Shown here in pieces: positions 34,176 to 41,547 of a DNA stretch of 64,000 nt; position 1 is the stretch's first letter, and each line of letters begins with the position of its first letter. The notes beneath the pieces were generated by a model. It ran no database searches, was not told where the DNA came from, and saw only the letters and a program-made list of their open reading frames with translations. The position numbers and the translations under genes were made by a program. Location of the stretch: positions 1 through 64,000 of the forward strand of contig SFJM01000003.1 in NCBI GenBank assembly GCA_004555915.1, written 5' to 3'. The DNA comes from Clostridiales bacterium (GTDB lineage: Bacteria; Bacillota; Clostridia; Oscillospirales; Butyricicoccaceae).

Positions 34176-35270
34176 TTACCGAATTTCCTGCACTGATTCC
34201 ACCTGTTGTTCACTTTTCTCCGATTTTTCGGGATAAAATACCATCCGCTGCGCCTCCTCGATCAGGCGGTTATATACCCGCACCACAGGCGGACTGCTCA
34301 GAATCCATGACACAAGGAAAGCGTAAATGCCCAGCAGGATCACCTGCGGAATGCCATGGCACAGCCTGCCCGGATAGGCAATTCCCTCCAGCATGGGAAA
34401 CAGGCGGTTGAACCACCGGCACAGCGTATCCCAGTATTCCACCACCCACAGCATCGGGAACGCATGCAGCAGATAAACCGTCATGCTTCCCCTGCCGATG
34501 CCGGTGAACAAACCGCGGCGGGAAGGAATCAGGCGAATCAGCAGGATACCAATCAACGGCGCAGCGATGTAAATGGCCAGACGGAACAGAATGCCTTCCC
34601 ATGGTTCCAGTCCCTGAATGGCATAGGAATTGACCAGCTGAAACGGATGGCTCGCCTCCGTATCCAGCGGCATGGTATCCGTCAGCCACAGCGCAAGCAA
34701 TGCCCCTGCCATGGCACCGGCCGCCGCCACCGGTATCGGTATCTTCCGGATGCGCTTCATGTGCTCCGGCGTACAATAATAGCCCATCAGGTAAAAGGGC
34801 AAAAAGCATACGGTCCGTGACAGGGACAGCACACGGCCAAAATCCTTGTCCCCGCCTGCCAGCAGCGCCACCACAATCGACACCGGCAGCAGCCAGCGCA
34901 CACGCAGCAGCTCCGGCATCAGCAGCCGGATCACCAGCAGGGTCAGCAGGAACCAGTACATATTCAGCGGGCGGAGCAGGCCGAATTTGATGTCCTCCTG
35001 CCCGGAACGGATCAGGTAATATAACGGATTGAACAGCAGGAACGGTATCAGGTAATCCGCCCATGCGGAACGCCGTCTTTTTTCCACATGCTTTCCAAAA
35101 TAACCGGACAGAAAAAGAAACAGCGGCATCTGTACCGCCAGCAGCAGTGTCCGGATGGTAAACAGCAGGGCCGTTTTCTGTCCCAGCAGATCGTAAAAAT
35201 GGACATATACCACACTGATGATGAGCAGCCCCTTGAGGTTATCCAGCGCGGCATCCCGTTGTCTTGCCAA
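34176..35270 (-). CDS. Membrane acyltransferase, acyltransferase-3 family
   Basis: The 364-residue protein has about ten hydrophobic segments. It begins DAALDNLKGLLIISVVYVHF, the usual start of acyltransferase-3 (OafA/YrrM-like) enzymes, which carry the catalytic His near the end of the first membrane helix. A typical GRGSMTVYLLHAF motif is near residue 270. Such enzymes O-acetylate cell-surface sugars; the substrate is unknown. The start is TTG at 35270, with GGAGG ten bases upstream. It follows the AI-2E-type permease gene by 14 bases, so the two are probably co-transcribed. Confidence 0.88.
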   Translation of the reverse strand: MARQRDAALDNLKGLLIISVVYVHFYDLLGQKTALLFTIRTLLLAVQMPLFLFLSGYFGKHVEKRRRSAWADYLIPFLLFNPLYYLIRSGQEDIKFGLLRPLNMYWFLLTLLVIRLLMPELLRVRWLLPVSIVVALLAGGDKDFGRVLSLSRTVCFLPFYLMGYYCTPEHMKRIRKIPIPVAAAGAMAGALLALWLTDTMPLDTEASHPFQLVNSYAIQGLEPWEGILFRLAIYIAAPLIGILLIRLIPSRRGLFTGIGRGSMTVYLLHAFPMLWVVEYWDTLCRWFNRLFPMLEGIAYPGRLCHGIPQVILLGIYAFLVSWILSSPPVVRVYNRLIEEAQRMVFYPEKSEKSEQQVESVQEIR

Positions 35271-35284
35271 TGCGGGTCAGCCTC

Positions 35285-36610
35285 CTATGATTCATCGCTT
35301 TCCTCATCCTCCGGCTCAATTGTGCCGCCGGTGAGCACGGCTTCCTCCAGCTTTTCCGCCTCCTGCTCCTGCTTCGGCTTGTGCTGTACCGGGTTGCCCT
35401 CCCCATCAATATGGTCCAGATAGGCATAGCTTGCGGTTTCCGTAGGCAGATGCTGCTGCTTCAGCCTGCGGTTTAACAGGTCCTTGAAAATATGGGTCAG
35501 TACCGCGAATACCGGCACGCCGATCAGCATGCCCACAAAGCCGAACAGGCCGCCGAACAGCAGGATGGCAAACAGTACCCAGAAGCTGGGCAGTCCGGTG
35601 GAATTGCCCAGAATTTTCGGGCCCAGAATGTTGCCGTCAAACTGCTGCAAAGCCAGGACAAAAATCAGGAAATACAGCGACTGGATCGGGGAATTGATCA
35701 GGATGATGATAAAAGACGGGATGGCACCGATGAACGGGCCGAAAAACGGGATAATATTGGTCACGCCGATAATCACGCTGACCAGCATCGCATAGGGCAT
35801 GTTCATGATATTCAGTGCCACAACGGAGATCAGGAAGATAATCAGCGAATCCAGCAGCTTGCCGGAAATGAATCCGGTAAATACCTGGTTGGCATATCGT
35901 GCATACTCTGTAATCACATTGCCCCAGCGTGCGCCAAACAGGGCATAGGTGCACCGGGTCATCTGGCTCAGGAACTTTTCCTTGCCGGACAGCAGGTATA
36001 CCGCTACAATCAGTCCGATCAGGAAATTTTTAAAGAAGCTCACCGTGCTCATCACGCCGATGGAAATGTATCCCATGGCATCCTGCATGGACGGTGTGAA
36101 GGAATTTTGAATCCATTCCTCAATATAGCTCACACCCTGGGCATACAGGGACATGGCAGTCTGTTCAATTTCAGGATTGTTCGCCAGCAGCTTCTGCAGG
36201 CTCTGGGACACATGCATCAGGTTGCTCGGCAGCGTAGTGGCAAAGCTGCTCACACTCATGATAATCTGCGGGATAATCAGTGCCAATAATCCAGCCAGCA
36301 CTGCTCCGGCACCCGCAAAGGTAGCCGTCATTGCCAGGATGCCGGCACACCGTACTGCGCCTCTGCCATGCCATTTGAAGGTATGGTGCAGCAGCCGCAG
36401 CAGCTTCCTCCACAGCCAGTTGTACAGCGGTGACAGCACATAGGCTATGACAATACCCACCAGTACCGGCATCAGAATGCCGATCAGCTTTTTGATCCCG
36501 GCAGTCAGTGCGGCGAATTTATAAATACAGAAAAAAATCAGCAGGGTTACCGCACCGGTGGCCACAATGGTAACACCCAGACCGAAGTATTTTCTTATGC
36601 TCTCTTTCAC
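35285..36610 (-). CDS. AI-2E-family (UPF0118) membrane transporter
   Basis: The GTG at 36610 is chosen (GGGGAAGGA ten bases upstream, then a normal start KESIRKYFGLGVTIV); the longer reading to 36826 runs through the promoter. The 441-residue protein has about eight hydrophobic segments, including the family motif PFFGPFIGAIPSFIIILIN and VGMLIGVPVFAVLTHIF. The family includes autoinducer-2 exporters and Na+/H+ antiporters, so the substrate is uncertain. An acidic C-terminal tail (VLTGGTIEPEDEESDES) is present. It is divergent from the T-box leader. Confidence 0.92.
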   Translation of the reverse strand: MKESIRKYFGLGVTIVATGAVTLLIFFCIYKFAALTAGIKKLIGILMPVLVGIVIAYVLSPLYNWLWRKLLRLLHHTFKWHGRGAVRCAGILAMTATFAGAGAVLAGLLALIIPQIIMSVSSFATTLPSNLMHVSQSLQKLLANNPEIEQTAMSLYAQGVSYIEEWIQNSFTPSMQDAMGYISIGVMSTVSFFKNFLIGLIVAVYLLSGKEKFLSQMTRCTYALFGARWGNVITEYARYANQVFTGFISGKLLDSLIIFLISVVALNIMNMPYAMLVSVIIGVTNIIPFFGPFIGAIPSFIIILINSPIQSLYFLIFVLALQQFDGNILGPKILGNSTGLPSFWVLFAILLFGGLFGFVGMLIGVPVFAVLTHIFKDLLNRRLKQQHLPTETASYAYLDHIDGEGNPVQHKPKQEQEAEKLEEAVLTGGTIEPEDEESDES

Positions 36611-36820
36611 GGAAAAATCGTCCTTCCCCGGTATCTGTACCGTTTTATTCCATGCGGAATACCTCCGTGTGTGTATTCCCTGTCCATATTGTAACAGATT
36701 TTCATTCCTGTCAACGGTCGAAACCAATATTTTAACAAAAATTTTCCCATTTCCATTTCGTGCCAAGACTTTTTCATAAGTTGCCCGGAATTTTATGACA
36801 CTTTTTGTGCAGATTATCCA

Positions 36821-36849
36821 TTGCAATCCATGGAAAATGCGCTTATACT
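36821..36849 (+). promoter_or_regulatory. Promoter of the T-box/2-oxoacid oxidoreductase operon
   Basis: TTGCAA (36821-36826) and TATACT (36844-36849) are separated by 17 bp. Transcription would begin near 36857, directly before the T-box leader. Confidence 0.7.
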
Positions 36850-36869
36850 TGAAAGCAACAACGAATATC

Positions 36870-37116
36870 CCGCTGAAAAGACAGCGACGGAGACAGTAGG
36901 TCTGTATGGAACCTCACAGCGAACCGGAGACAGTGCAAGCCCGGCAGCAGTACATATAGTCTGAATATCACTCCTGAGTCGCAGGCCGAACGCTTGGTCA
37001 AGTAGGTCATGCCGGTTTTCCCCGTTATCGGAAGCGCATATGTCGGTATGCAGTAACAGGTGGTATAACGAAGCAAGTCTGCTCTCGTCCTTTTACGGAT
37101 GAGAGCTTTTTATTTG
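36870..37116 (+). promoter_or_regulatory. T-box leader with isoleucine-type specifier (ATC)
   Basis: The leader has the hallmarks of a tRNA-sensing T-box. There is a long stem I with the distal segment GAACCGG...CCCGGCAG. The specifier region GAATATCACTCCTGAG presents ATC (36967-36969), followed by A. Stem II/III sequence follows. The T-box sequence ACAGGTGGTATAACGAAG near 37056-37073 has TGGT, able to pair with a tRNA ACCA end. The terminator GCTCTCGTCC (37081-37090) with GGATGAGAGC (37097-37106) and a T-tract ends it. Uncharged tRNA-Ile would favour antitermination and expression of the four downstream genes. The Ile assignment rests on the position and the final C of the triplet. Confidence 0.85.
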
Positions 37117-37169
37117 TTTTTTCGCGGAATGCATTTTTTCGTCGAAACAATTGTATGGAGGAGTTTTTC

Positions 37170-37748
37170 ATGGAAAATATTGTTGAAATCCGCTGGCATG
37201 GCCGCGGTGGCCAGGGTGCCAAGACAGCCTGCCTCCTGCTGGCTGATGCAGCCTTCAGCTCCGGTAAATATGTACAGGGTTTCCCGGAGTACGGCCCGGA
37301 ACGCATGGGTGCACCGATTACGGCGTATAACCGCATCAGCGATGAGCGCTGCACGGTTCATTCCAACATTTATGATCCGGATTATGTGGTTGTCGTCGAT
37401 GAAAGCCTGATTGAAACGGTAGATGTGCTCAAGGGCCTGAAGCCGGATGGCGCCATCATCGTCAACACCCCCAAAACCCCGGCTGAGGTCCGCAAGGAGC
37501 TGGGTGAATATGCAGGCCGGGTATGCACCATTGATGCACGCCGCATTTCGGAAGAGGTTCTGGGTAAGAATTTCCCGAACACCCCGATGCTCGCCGCTAC
37601 CGTCAAGGTTTCCGGTGTGGTTGACCCGGACCAGTTTGTTTCCAATATGGAAGCATCGTTTAAGCACAAATTCGCAACGAAGCCGCAGGTTGTCGCTGGC
37701 AACATGACCGTGCTTACCCAGTCTATGCAGGAGGTGCAGGAAGGTTGA
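37170..37748 (+). CDS. 2-oxoacid:ferredoxin oxidoreductase, gamma subunit
   Basis: The ATG at 37170 follows TGGAGGAG. The 192-residue subunit begins IVEIRWHGRGGQGAKTACLLL, the glycine-rich signature of the gamma domain. It also has PEYGPERMGAPITAY and PDYVVVVDESL. In four-subunit enzymes (pyruvate or branched-chain 2-oxoacid type) it helps bind coenzyme A. It is the first gene after the T-box; its stop overlaps the start of the next gene. The order gamma, delta, alpha, beta is the standard one. The substrate cannot be read from the sequence, but the Ile-type leader points to branched-chain 2-oxoacids. Confidence 0.93.
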   Translation: MENIVEIRWHGRGGQGAKTACLLLADAAFSSGKYVQGFPEYGPERMGAPITAYNRISDERCTVHSNIYDPDYVVVVDESLIETVDVLKGLKPDGAIIVNTPKTPAEVRKELGEYAGRVCTIDARRISEEVLGKNFPNTPMLAATVKVSGVVDPDQFVSNMEASFKHKFATKPQVVAGNMTVLTQSMQEVQEG

Positions 37749-38047
37749 TTCACGCAAAAGATATCAATGAACAGTCCAAGTGGCAGGAACTGACCCCGGG
37801 CTGTGAAATTTATGAGCCGGCTACCGCTGAAATGACCATCACCGGCGAATGGCGCACCATGACCCCCCATTGGGACCCGGCAAAGTGCAAGCAGTGCCTG
37901 CTGTGCGCACCCTATTGCCCGGATTCTTCCATTCCGGTTGTCAATGGCAAGCGTCAGGATTTTGATTTCGATCACTGCAAGGGCTGCGGCATCTGCTATA
38001 AAGTATGTCCGTTTAAAGCCATTTCCTTTGGAAAGGAGGAAAAGTAA
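37745..38047 (+). CDS. 2-oxoacid:ferredoxin oxidoreductase, delta (ferredoxin) subunit
   Basis: The 100-residue protein carries two [4Fe-4S] motifs: CKQCLLCAPYCP (residues about 50-61) and CKGCGICYKVCP (about 79-90). It passes electrons from the thiamine-bound intermediate to external ferredoxin. It starts with TTG inside the stop of the gamma gene, with AGGAGG ten bases upstream. Only three bases separate it from the alpha gene. Confidence 0.94.
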   Translation: MIHAKDINEQSKWQELTPGCEIYEPATAEMTITGEWRTMTPHWDPAKCKQCLLCAPYCPDSSIPVVNGKRQDFDFDHCKGCGICYKVCPFKAISFGKEEK

Positions 38048-38050
38048 CCC

Positions 38051-39232
38051 ATGTCGATTCGTGAAAGACTGTCCGGCAACGAAGCTGTTGCCTATGCAAT
38101 GAAACAGATTAACCCGGATGTAATGGGTGCTTTCCCGATTACTCCGTCTACGGAAATCCCTCAGTATTTTGCACAGTATGTGGCCAATGGCGAGGTTGAC
38201 ACTGAGTTTGTCACGGTAGAATCCGAGCATTCCTCCATGTCCACCTGTATCGGTGCCGCTGCTGCAGGCGCACGTGCCATTACCGCTACCTCCTCCTGTG
38301 GTCTGGCCCTGATGTGGGAGCTGCTGTATGTGGCATCCTCCTACCGCCTGCCGATCACACTGGCACTGGTAACCCGTGCCCTGACCGGCCCGATCAACAT
38401 CAACAACGACCATTCCGATGCAATGGGCGCACGTGATGCCGGCTGGATTCAGATTTTTGCGGAAAACAACCAGGAAGCATATGACAACTACATCCAGTGC
38501 ATGCCGATCAGTGAAAATCCAGAGGTTCGCCTGCCGATTATGGCCTGCCAGGATGGCTTTATCACCTCCCATGCGGTAGAAAACATTGAGCTGGAAGAGG
38601 ATGCACTGGTAAAGGAATTTGTCGGTGAATACAACCCGGAGCATTACCTGCTCAAGCATGAAAATCCGCTGGCAGTTGGCCCCTATGGCGTTTCTCCGTA
38701 TTACATGGAAGCCAAGAAGGCACAGGCAGAAGCAATGAAGCGTGCCAAGAAGGTCATTCTGGAGGTAGGCAAGAAGTTCGGCGATGCCACCGGCCGTTAC
38801 TATGGCTTCTTTGAGGCATACAAGATGGAGGATGCAGAAACCGCTGTTGTCCTGATCGGTTCCTCTGCCGGTACTGCACGTGCAACGGTTGACCAGCTGC
38901 GTGCACAGGGCCGCAAGGTTGGTATGCTGAAGGTTCGTGTGTTCCGCCCGTTCCCGTTCGATGAAATTGCAGAAGCCCTGTCCGGCTGCAAGGCTGTTGC
39001 CATTCTGGATAAGGCAGAGAGCTTCTCTGCTGCAGGCGGTCCGCTGTTTGCTGAAACCCGCAGCGCACTGTATGATCTGGAAAACCGTCCGAAGGCAATC
39101 AACTATGTCTATGGTCTGGGCGGCAGAGACTTCCGTGTGGAGGACTGCACCTATATTTTCGACCAGCTGGATGAAATCGTAGAAACCGGCAAGACCGGTG
39201 AGGTTTACCGTCATATCGGACAGAGGGAGTAA
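38051..39232 (+). CDS. 2-oxoacid:ferredoxin oxidoreductase, alpha subunit
   Basis: The 393-residue alpha subunit has the family start ERLSGNEAVAYAMKQINPDV, the GAFPITPSTEIPQYFAQYV motif and EFVTVESEHSSMSTCIGAAA. The middle region has TALTGPINI-type sequence (here RALTGPININNDHSDAMG). It contributes the substrate pocket and one side of the thiamine diphosphate site, together with the beta subunit. GGAGG lies before the ATG. Length and gene order agree with four-subunit pyruvate- or 2-oxoisovalerate-type enzymes. Confidence 0.94.
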   Translation: MSIRERLSGNEAVAYAMKQINPDVMGAFPITPSTEIPQYFAQYVANGEVDTEFVTVESEHSSMSTCIGAAAAGARAITATSSCGLALMWELLYVASSYRLPITLALVTRALTGPININNDHSDAMGARDAGWIQIFAENNQEAYDNYIQCMPISENPEVRLPIMACQDGFITSHAVENIELEEDALVKEFVGEYNPEHYLLKHENPLAVGPYGVSPYYMEAKKAQAEAMKRAKKVILEVGKKFGDATGRYYGFFEAYKMEDAETAVVLIGSSAGTARATVDQLRAQGRKVGMLKVRVFRPFPFDEIAEALSGCKAVAILDKAESFSAAGGPLFAETRSALYDLENRPKAINYVYGLGGRDFRVEDCTYIFDQLDEIVETGKTGEVYRHIGQRE

Positions 39233-39239
39233 GACAATT

Positions 39240-40169
39240 ATGGCATATAGTTTGAAAGAACAGTTATCGAAGGAAGAGCGTTTTGTCGGCGGCCACCGTC
39301 TGTGTGCCGGCTGCGGCGCCGGTATTGCGGTTCGCGGTGTACTGCGTGCACTGGAGCCGGAGGATAAGGCTGTTATCACCAATGCAACCGGCTGTCTGGA
39401 GGTTTCTTCCTTCCTGTATCCGTATACTGCATATACAGACAGCTACATCCATTGTGCATTTGAAAATGCTGCCGCTACCTGCGGCGGTGTAGAAGCTGCT
39501 TACAATGTCCTCAAGAAAAAGGGCAAGGTGCAGGATAACTTCAAGTTCATCACCTTCGGCGGTGACGGCGGTACCTATGATATCGGTTTCCAGTCCCTGT
39601 CCGGTGCGATGGAACGCGGACATGATATGGTTTATGTCTGCTACGACAACGAAGCATACATGAACACCGGTATCCAGCGTTCTTCCTCTACCCCGCGTTT
39701 TGCCGATGCTACCACCACGCCGGTTGGCAAGGCTTCCTACGGCAAGAAGCAGAACAAGAAGAACCTGACCGAGATTCTGGCTGCACACAATATCCCGTAT
39801 GCGGCACAGACCACCTTCCTGGGCAACTTCCGTGACCTGCATGAAAAGGCACACAAGGCAATTTACACCCCGGGCGCTGCATTCCTGAATGTTATGGCTC
39901 CCTGCCCGCGCGGCTGGCGTTTCCAGGCACAGGATATGGCACAGATTTGCCGTCTGGCTGTAGATACCTGTGTATGGCCGCTGTATGAGGTTGTGGAAGG
40001 CGAATGGCATCTGACCTACATGCCGAGCAAGAAGCTGCCGGTGGAAGAGTTCATGGTCAAGCAGGGACGCTTCAAGCACTGCTTCAAGCCGGGCAACGAG
40101 TGGATGATCGAGGAAGCCCAGAAGTATGTTGATGACCAGTGGGAAAAGCTGCTGGCAAAATGTAAATAA
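39240..40169 (+). CDS. 2-oxoacid:ferredoxin oxidoreductase, beta (TPP-binding) subunit
   Basis: The ATG at 39240 follows GAGGGAG; an upstream ATG at 39198 lies inside the alpha gene. The 309-residue subunit has HRLCAGCGAGIAV (cysteines for a cluster) and the thiamine diphosphate/Mg motif FGGDGGTYDIGFQSLSGAM. CYDNEAYMNTGIQRSSSTP follows. A further cysteine pattern ends in PCPRGWRF. It completes the catalytic core with the alpha subunit. A terminator follows within ten bases of the stop. Confidence 0.94.
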   Translation: MAYSLKEQLSKEERFVGGHRLCAGCGAGIAVRGVLRALEPEDKAVITNATGCLEVSSFLYPYTAYTDSYIHCAFENAAATCGGVEAAYNVLKKKGKVQDNFKFITFGGDGGTYDIGFQSLSGAMERGHDMVYVCYDNEAYMNTGIQRSSSTPRFADATTTPVGKASYGKKQNKKNLTEILAAHNIPYAAQTTFLGNFRDLHEKAHKAIYTPGAAFLNVMAPCPRGWRFQAQDMAQICRLAVDTCVWPLYEVVEGEWHLTYMPSKKLPVEEFMVKQGRFKHCFKPGNEWMIEEAQKYVDDQWEKLLAKCK

Positions 40170-40176
40170 ACGGCAA

Positions 40177-40213
40177 TAGACAGGCAGGTACGCACGTATC
40201 TGTCTGTTTTTTT
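40177..40213 (+). terminator. Terminator of the oxidoreductase operon
   Basis: AGACAG (40178-40183) pairs with CTGTCT (40200-40205), with partial inner pairing, followed by seven T residues. Confidence 0.8.
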
Positions 40214-40275
40214 GTCCCGAAATCGTTGCAGTACCGGTTTGATGGGTTCATGCTCTGTTGACACATCATTCTCCT

Positions 40276-40375
40276 GCAAAGATGGCACCAAGGTTCCCTC
40301 TTTGCAATCTCCCTCCTTTGCGCTCATTGGTACGGACTGCCGTCCGCTAAAATACAACAAAAGCGGACGGCAGTC
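40276..40375. repeat. Two hairpins in the gap before the YitT-like gene
   Basis: The 418-base gap 40170-40587 holds two inverted repeats beyond the terminator. TGCAAAGA with TCTTTGCA lies at about 40276-40307. A perfect 14-bp stem, GACTGCCGTCCGCT (40335-40348) and AGCGGACGGCAGTC (40362-40375), has a 13-base loop. Neither has a T-tract. I see no gene and no known riboswitch pattern here. Confidence 0.55.
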
Positions 40376-40587
40376 TATGGGGGTTGGGAACAGAGATGAA
40401 AAAATCGTACCGGAAGGTTTGCCCGTTGAGATGCAACTCTATCGCATCAGCTGTATCTCCGTACATATCACAACAATCCTCCAATCTTAACACGAAATTA
40501 AGGTCTGTTCTTCTTTTGCTTTCCGCCTCCGTTTGCTACAATAAAGAGGAGAAGTAATCCTATCGCATAACTGGAGGTATGATCTTT

Positions 40588-41490
40588 ATGAAAAAACCAA
40601 ACCTGAATATCAAGCTGTCTGAGCCGCTGCAGCCCCATATCTTTTTGATTATGCTGCTGGCAGGTGTCATCAGTGCCATTGGTGTCACCATGTTTCTGGC
40701 TCCGGTACATCTGTATGACAGCGCGATTTCCGGTACATCCATGCTGCTGTGGCAGATTACGCCGCCGCAGTTTACCTTTTCCCTGTTTCTGATTGTACTT
40801 AATGTGCCGCTGTTCCTGTTCGGACTGCGCAAACAGGGCGCAGTATTTACCATTTATTCCGTCTGGGCGGTTATTGTCTTTTCTGTGGCATCCCATATTT
40901 TTGAGGATGTATTGCCTATTGATGTAAGTGCAGGCTCCCCCTTTGCCGGGGATGATGTCCTGCTGTGCGCACTGTTCGGCGGCCTGATCTGCGGCATCGG
41001 CAGCGGCCTGACGGTCCGGTTCGGCGGCGCCATTGACGGCATTGAGGTTCTTGCGGTTATCTTTGCCCGCCAGCTTGGTTTAACTGTCGGTACCTTCATT
41101 ATGATTTACAATATTATCCTGTATACCATCATTGGCTGTGTGTTCCAGAGCTGGATTCTGCCCATGTATTCCGTCCTGACCTACTGCGTTGCGGTCAAAG
41201 CCATTGATTTTATTACAGAAGGTCTGGACAAAGCCAAATCCGCCATGATTGTCACCTCAAAGCCGGAAGAAATCAGTGAAACCTTATCCGCTGCCTTTGG
41301 CACAGGCATTACGCACATTGATGCCCGTGGCTTCTATTCCGGCAGGGAAACCACCATTGTCTATTTTGTTGTCAACCGGTTCCAGATTACCCGCCTCAAG
41401 CGTATTGTAACCAATATTGATAAAAATGCCTTCATTACCATCACCGAGGTTTCGGATGTGCTGGGACGAAGCGTAAAAAAGAGCCATTAA
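40588..41490 (+). CDS. YitT-family membrane protein
   Basis: The start at 40588 (MKKPNLNIKL) is preferred since GGAGG lies ten bases upstream; an ATG three codons earlier is too close. The 300-residue protein has five or six membrane segments in its first 200 residues, with the family motif SAIGVTMFLAPVHLYDSAISG and a glycine-rich GGLICGIGSGLTVRFGGAIDG. A soluble C-terminal DUF2179 domain contains GITHIDARGFYSGRETTIVYFVV. The function of YitT proteins is not established; transport is suspected. It is single and ends at a shared bidirectional terminator. Confidence 0.92.
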   Translation: MKKPNLNIKLSEPLQPHIFLIMLLAGVISAIGVTMFLAPVHLYDSAISGTSMLLWQITPPQFTFSLFLIVLNVPLFLFGLRKQGAVFTIYSVWAVIVFSVASHIFEDVLPIDVSAGSPFAGDDVLLCALFGGLICGIGSGLTVRFGGAIDGIEVLAVIFARQLGLTVGTFIMIYNIILYTIIGCVFQSWILPMYSVLTYCVAVKAIDFITEGLDKAKSAMIVTSKPEEISETLSAAFGTGITHIDARGFYSGRETTIVYFVVNRFQITRLKRIVTNIDKNAFITITEVSDVLGRSVKKSH

Positions 41491-41507
41491 ATTGTTTTCT
41501 TATATGG

Positions 41508-41542
41508 AAAGGGCTGCACCACAGCGATGCAGCCCTCTTTTT
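41508..41542. terminator. Bidirectional terminator between convergent genes
   Basis: GGGCTGCA (41511-41518) pairs with TGCAGCCC (41527-41534), with TCTTTTTC on the plus side. It separates the YitT-like gene from the convergent ABC permease gene. Confidence 0.8.
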
Positions 41543-41547
41543 CTGTG

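Noticed and set aside
36661..36720. A promoter for the AI-2E-type permease gene (TTGACA and TACAAT on the minus strand)
   Set aside because: The spacing is only 15 bp, so the pair is not convincing without transcript data.
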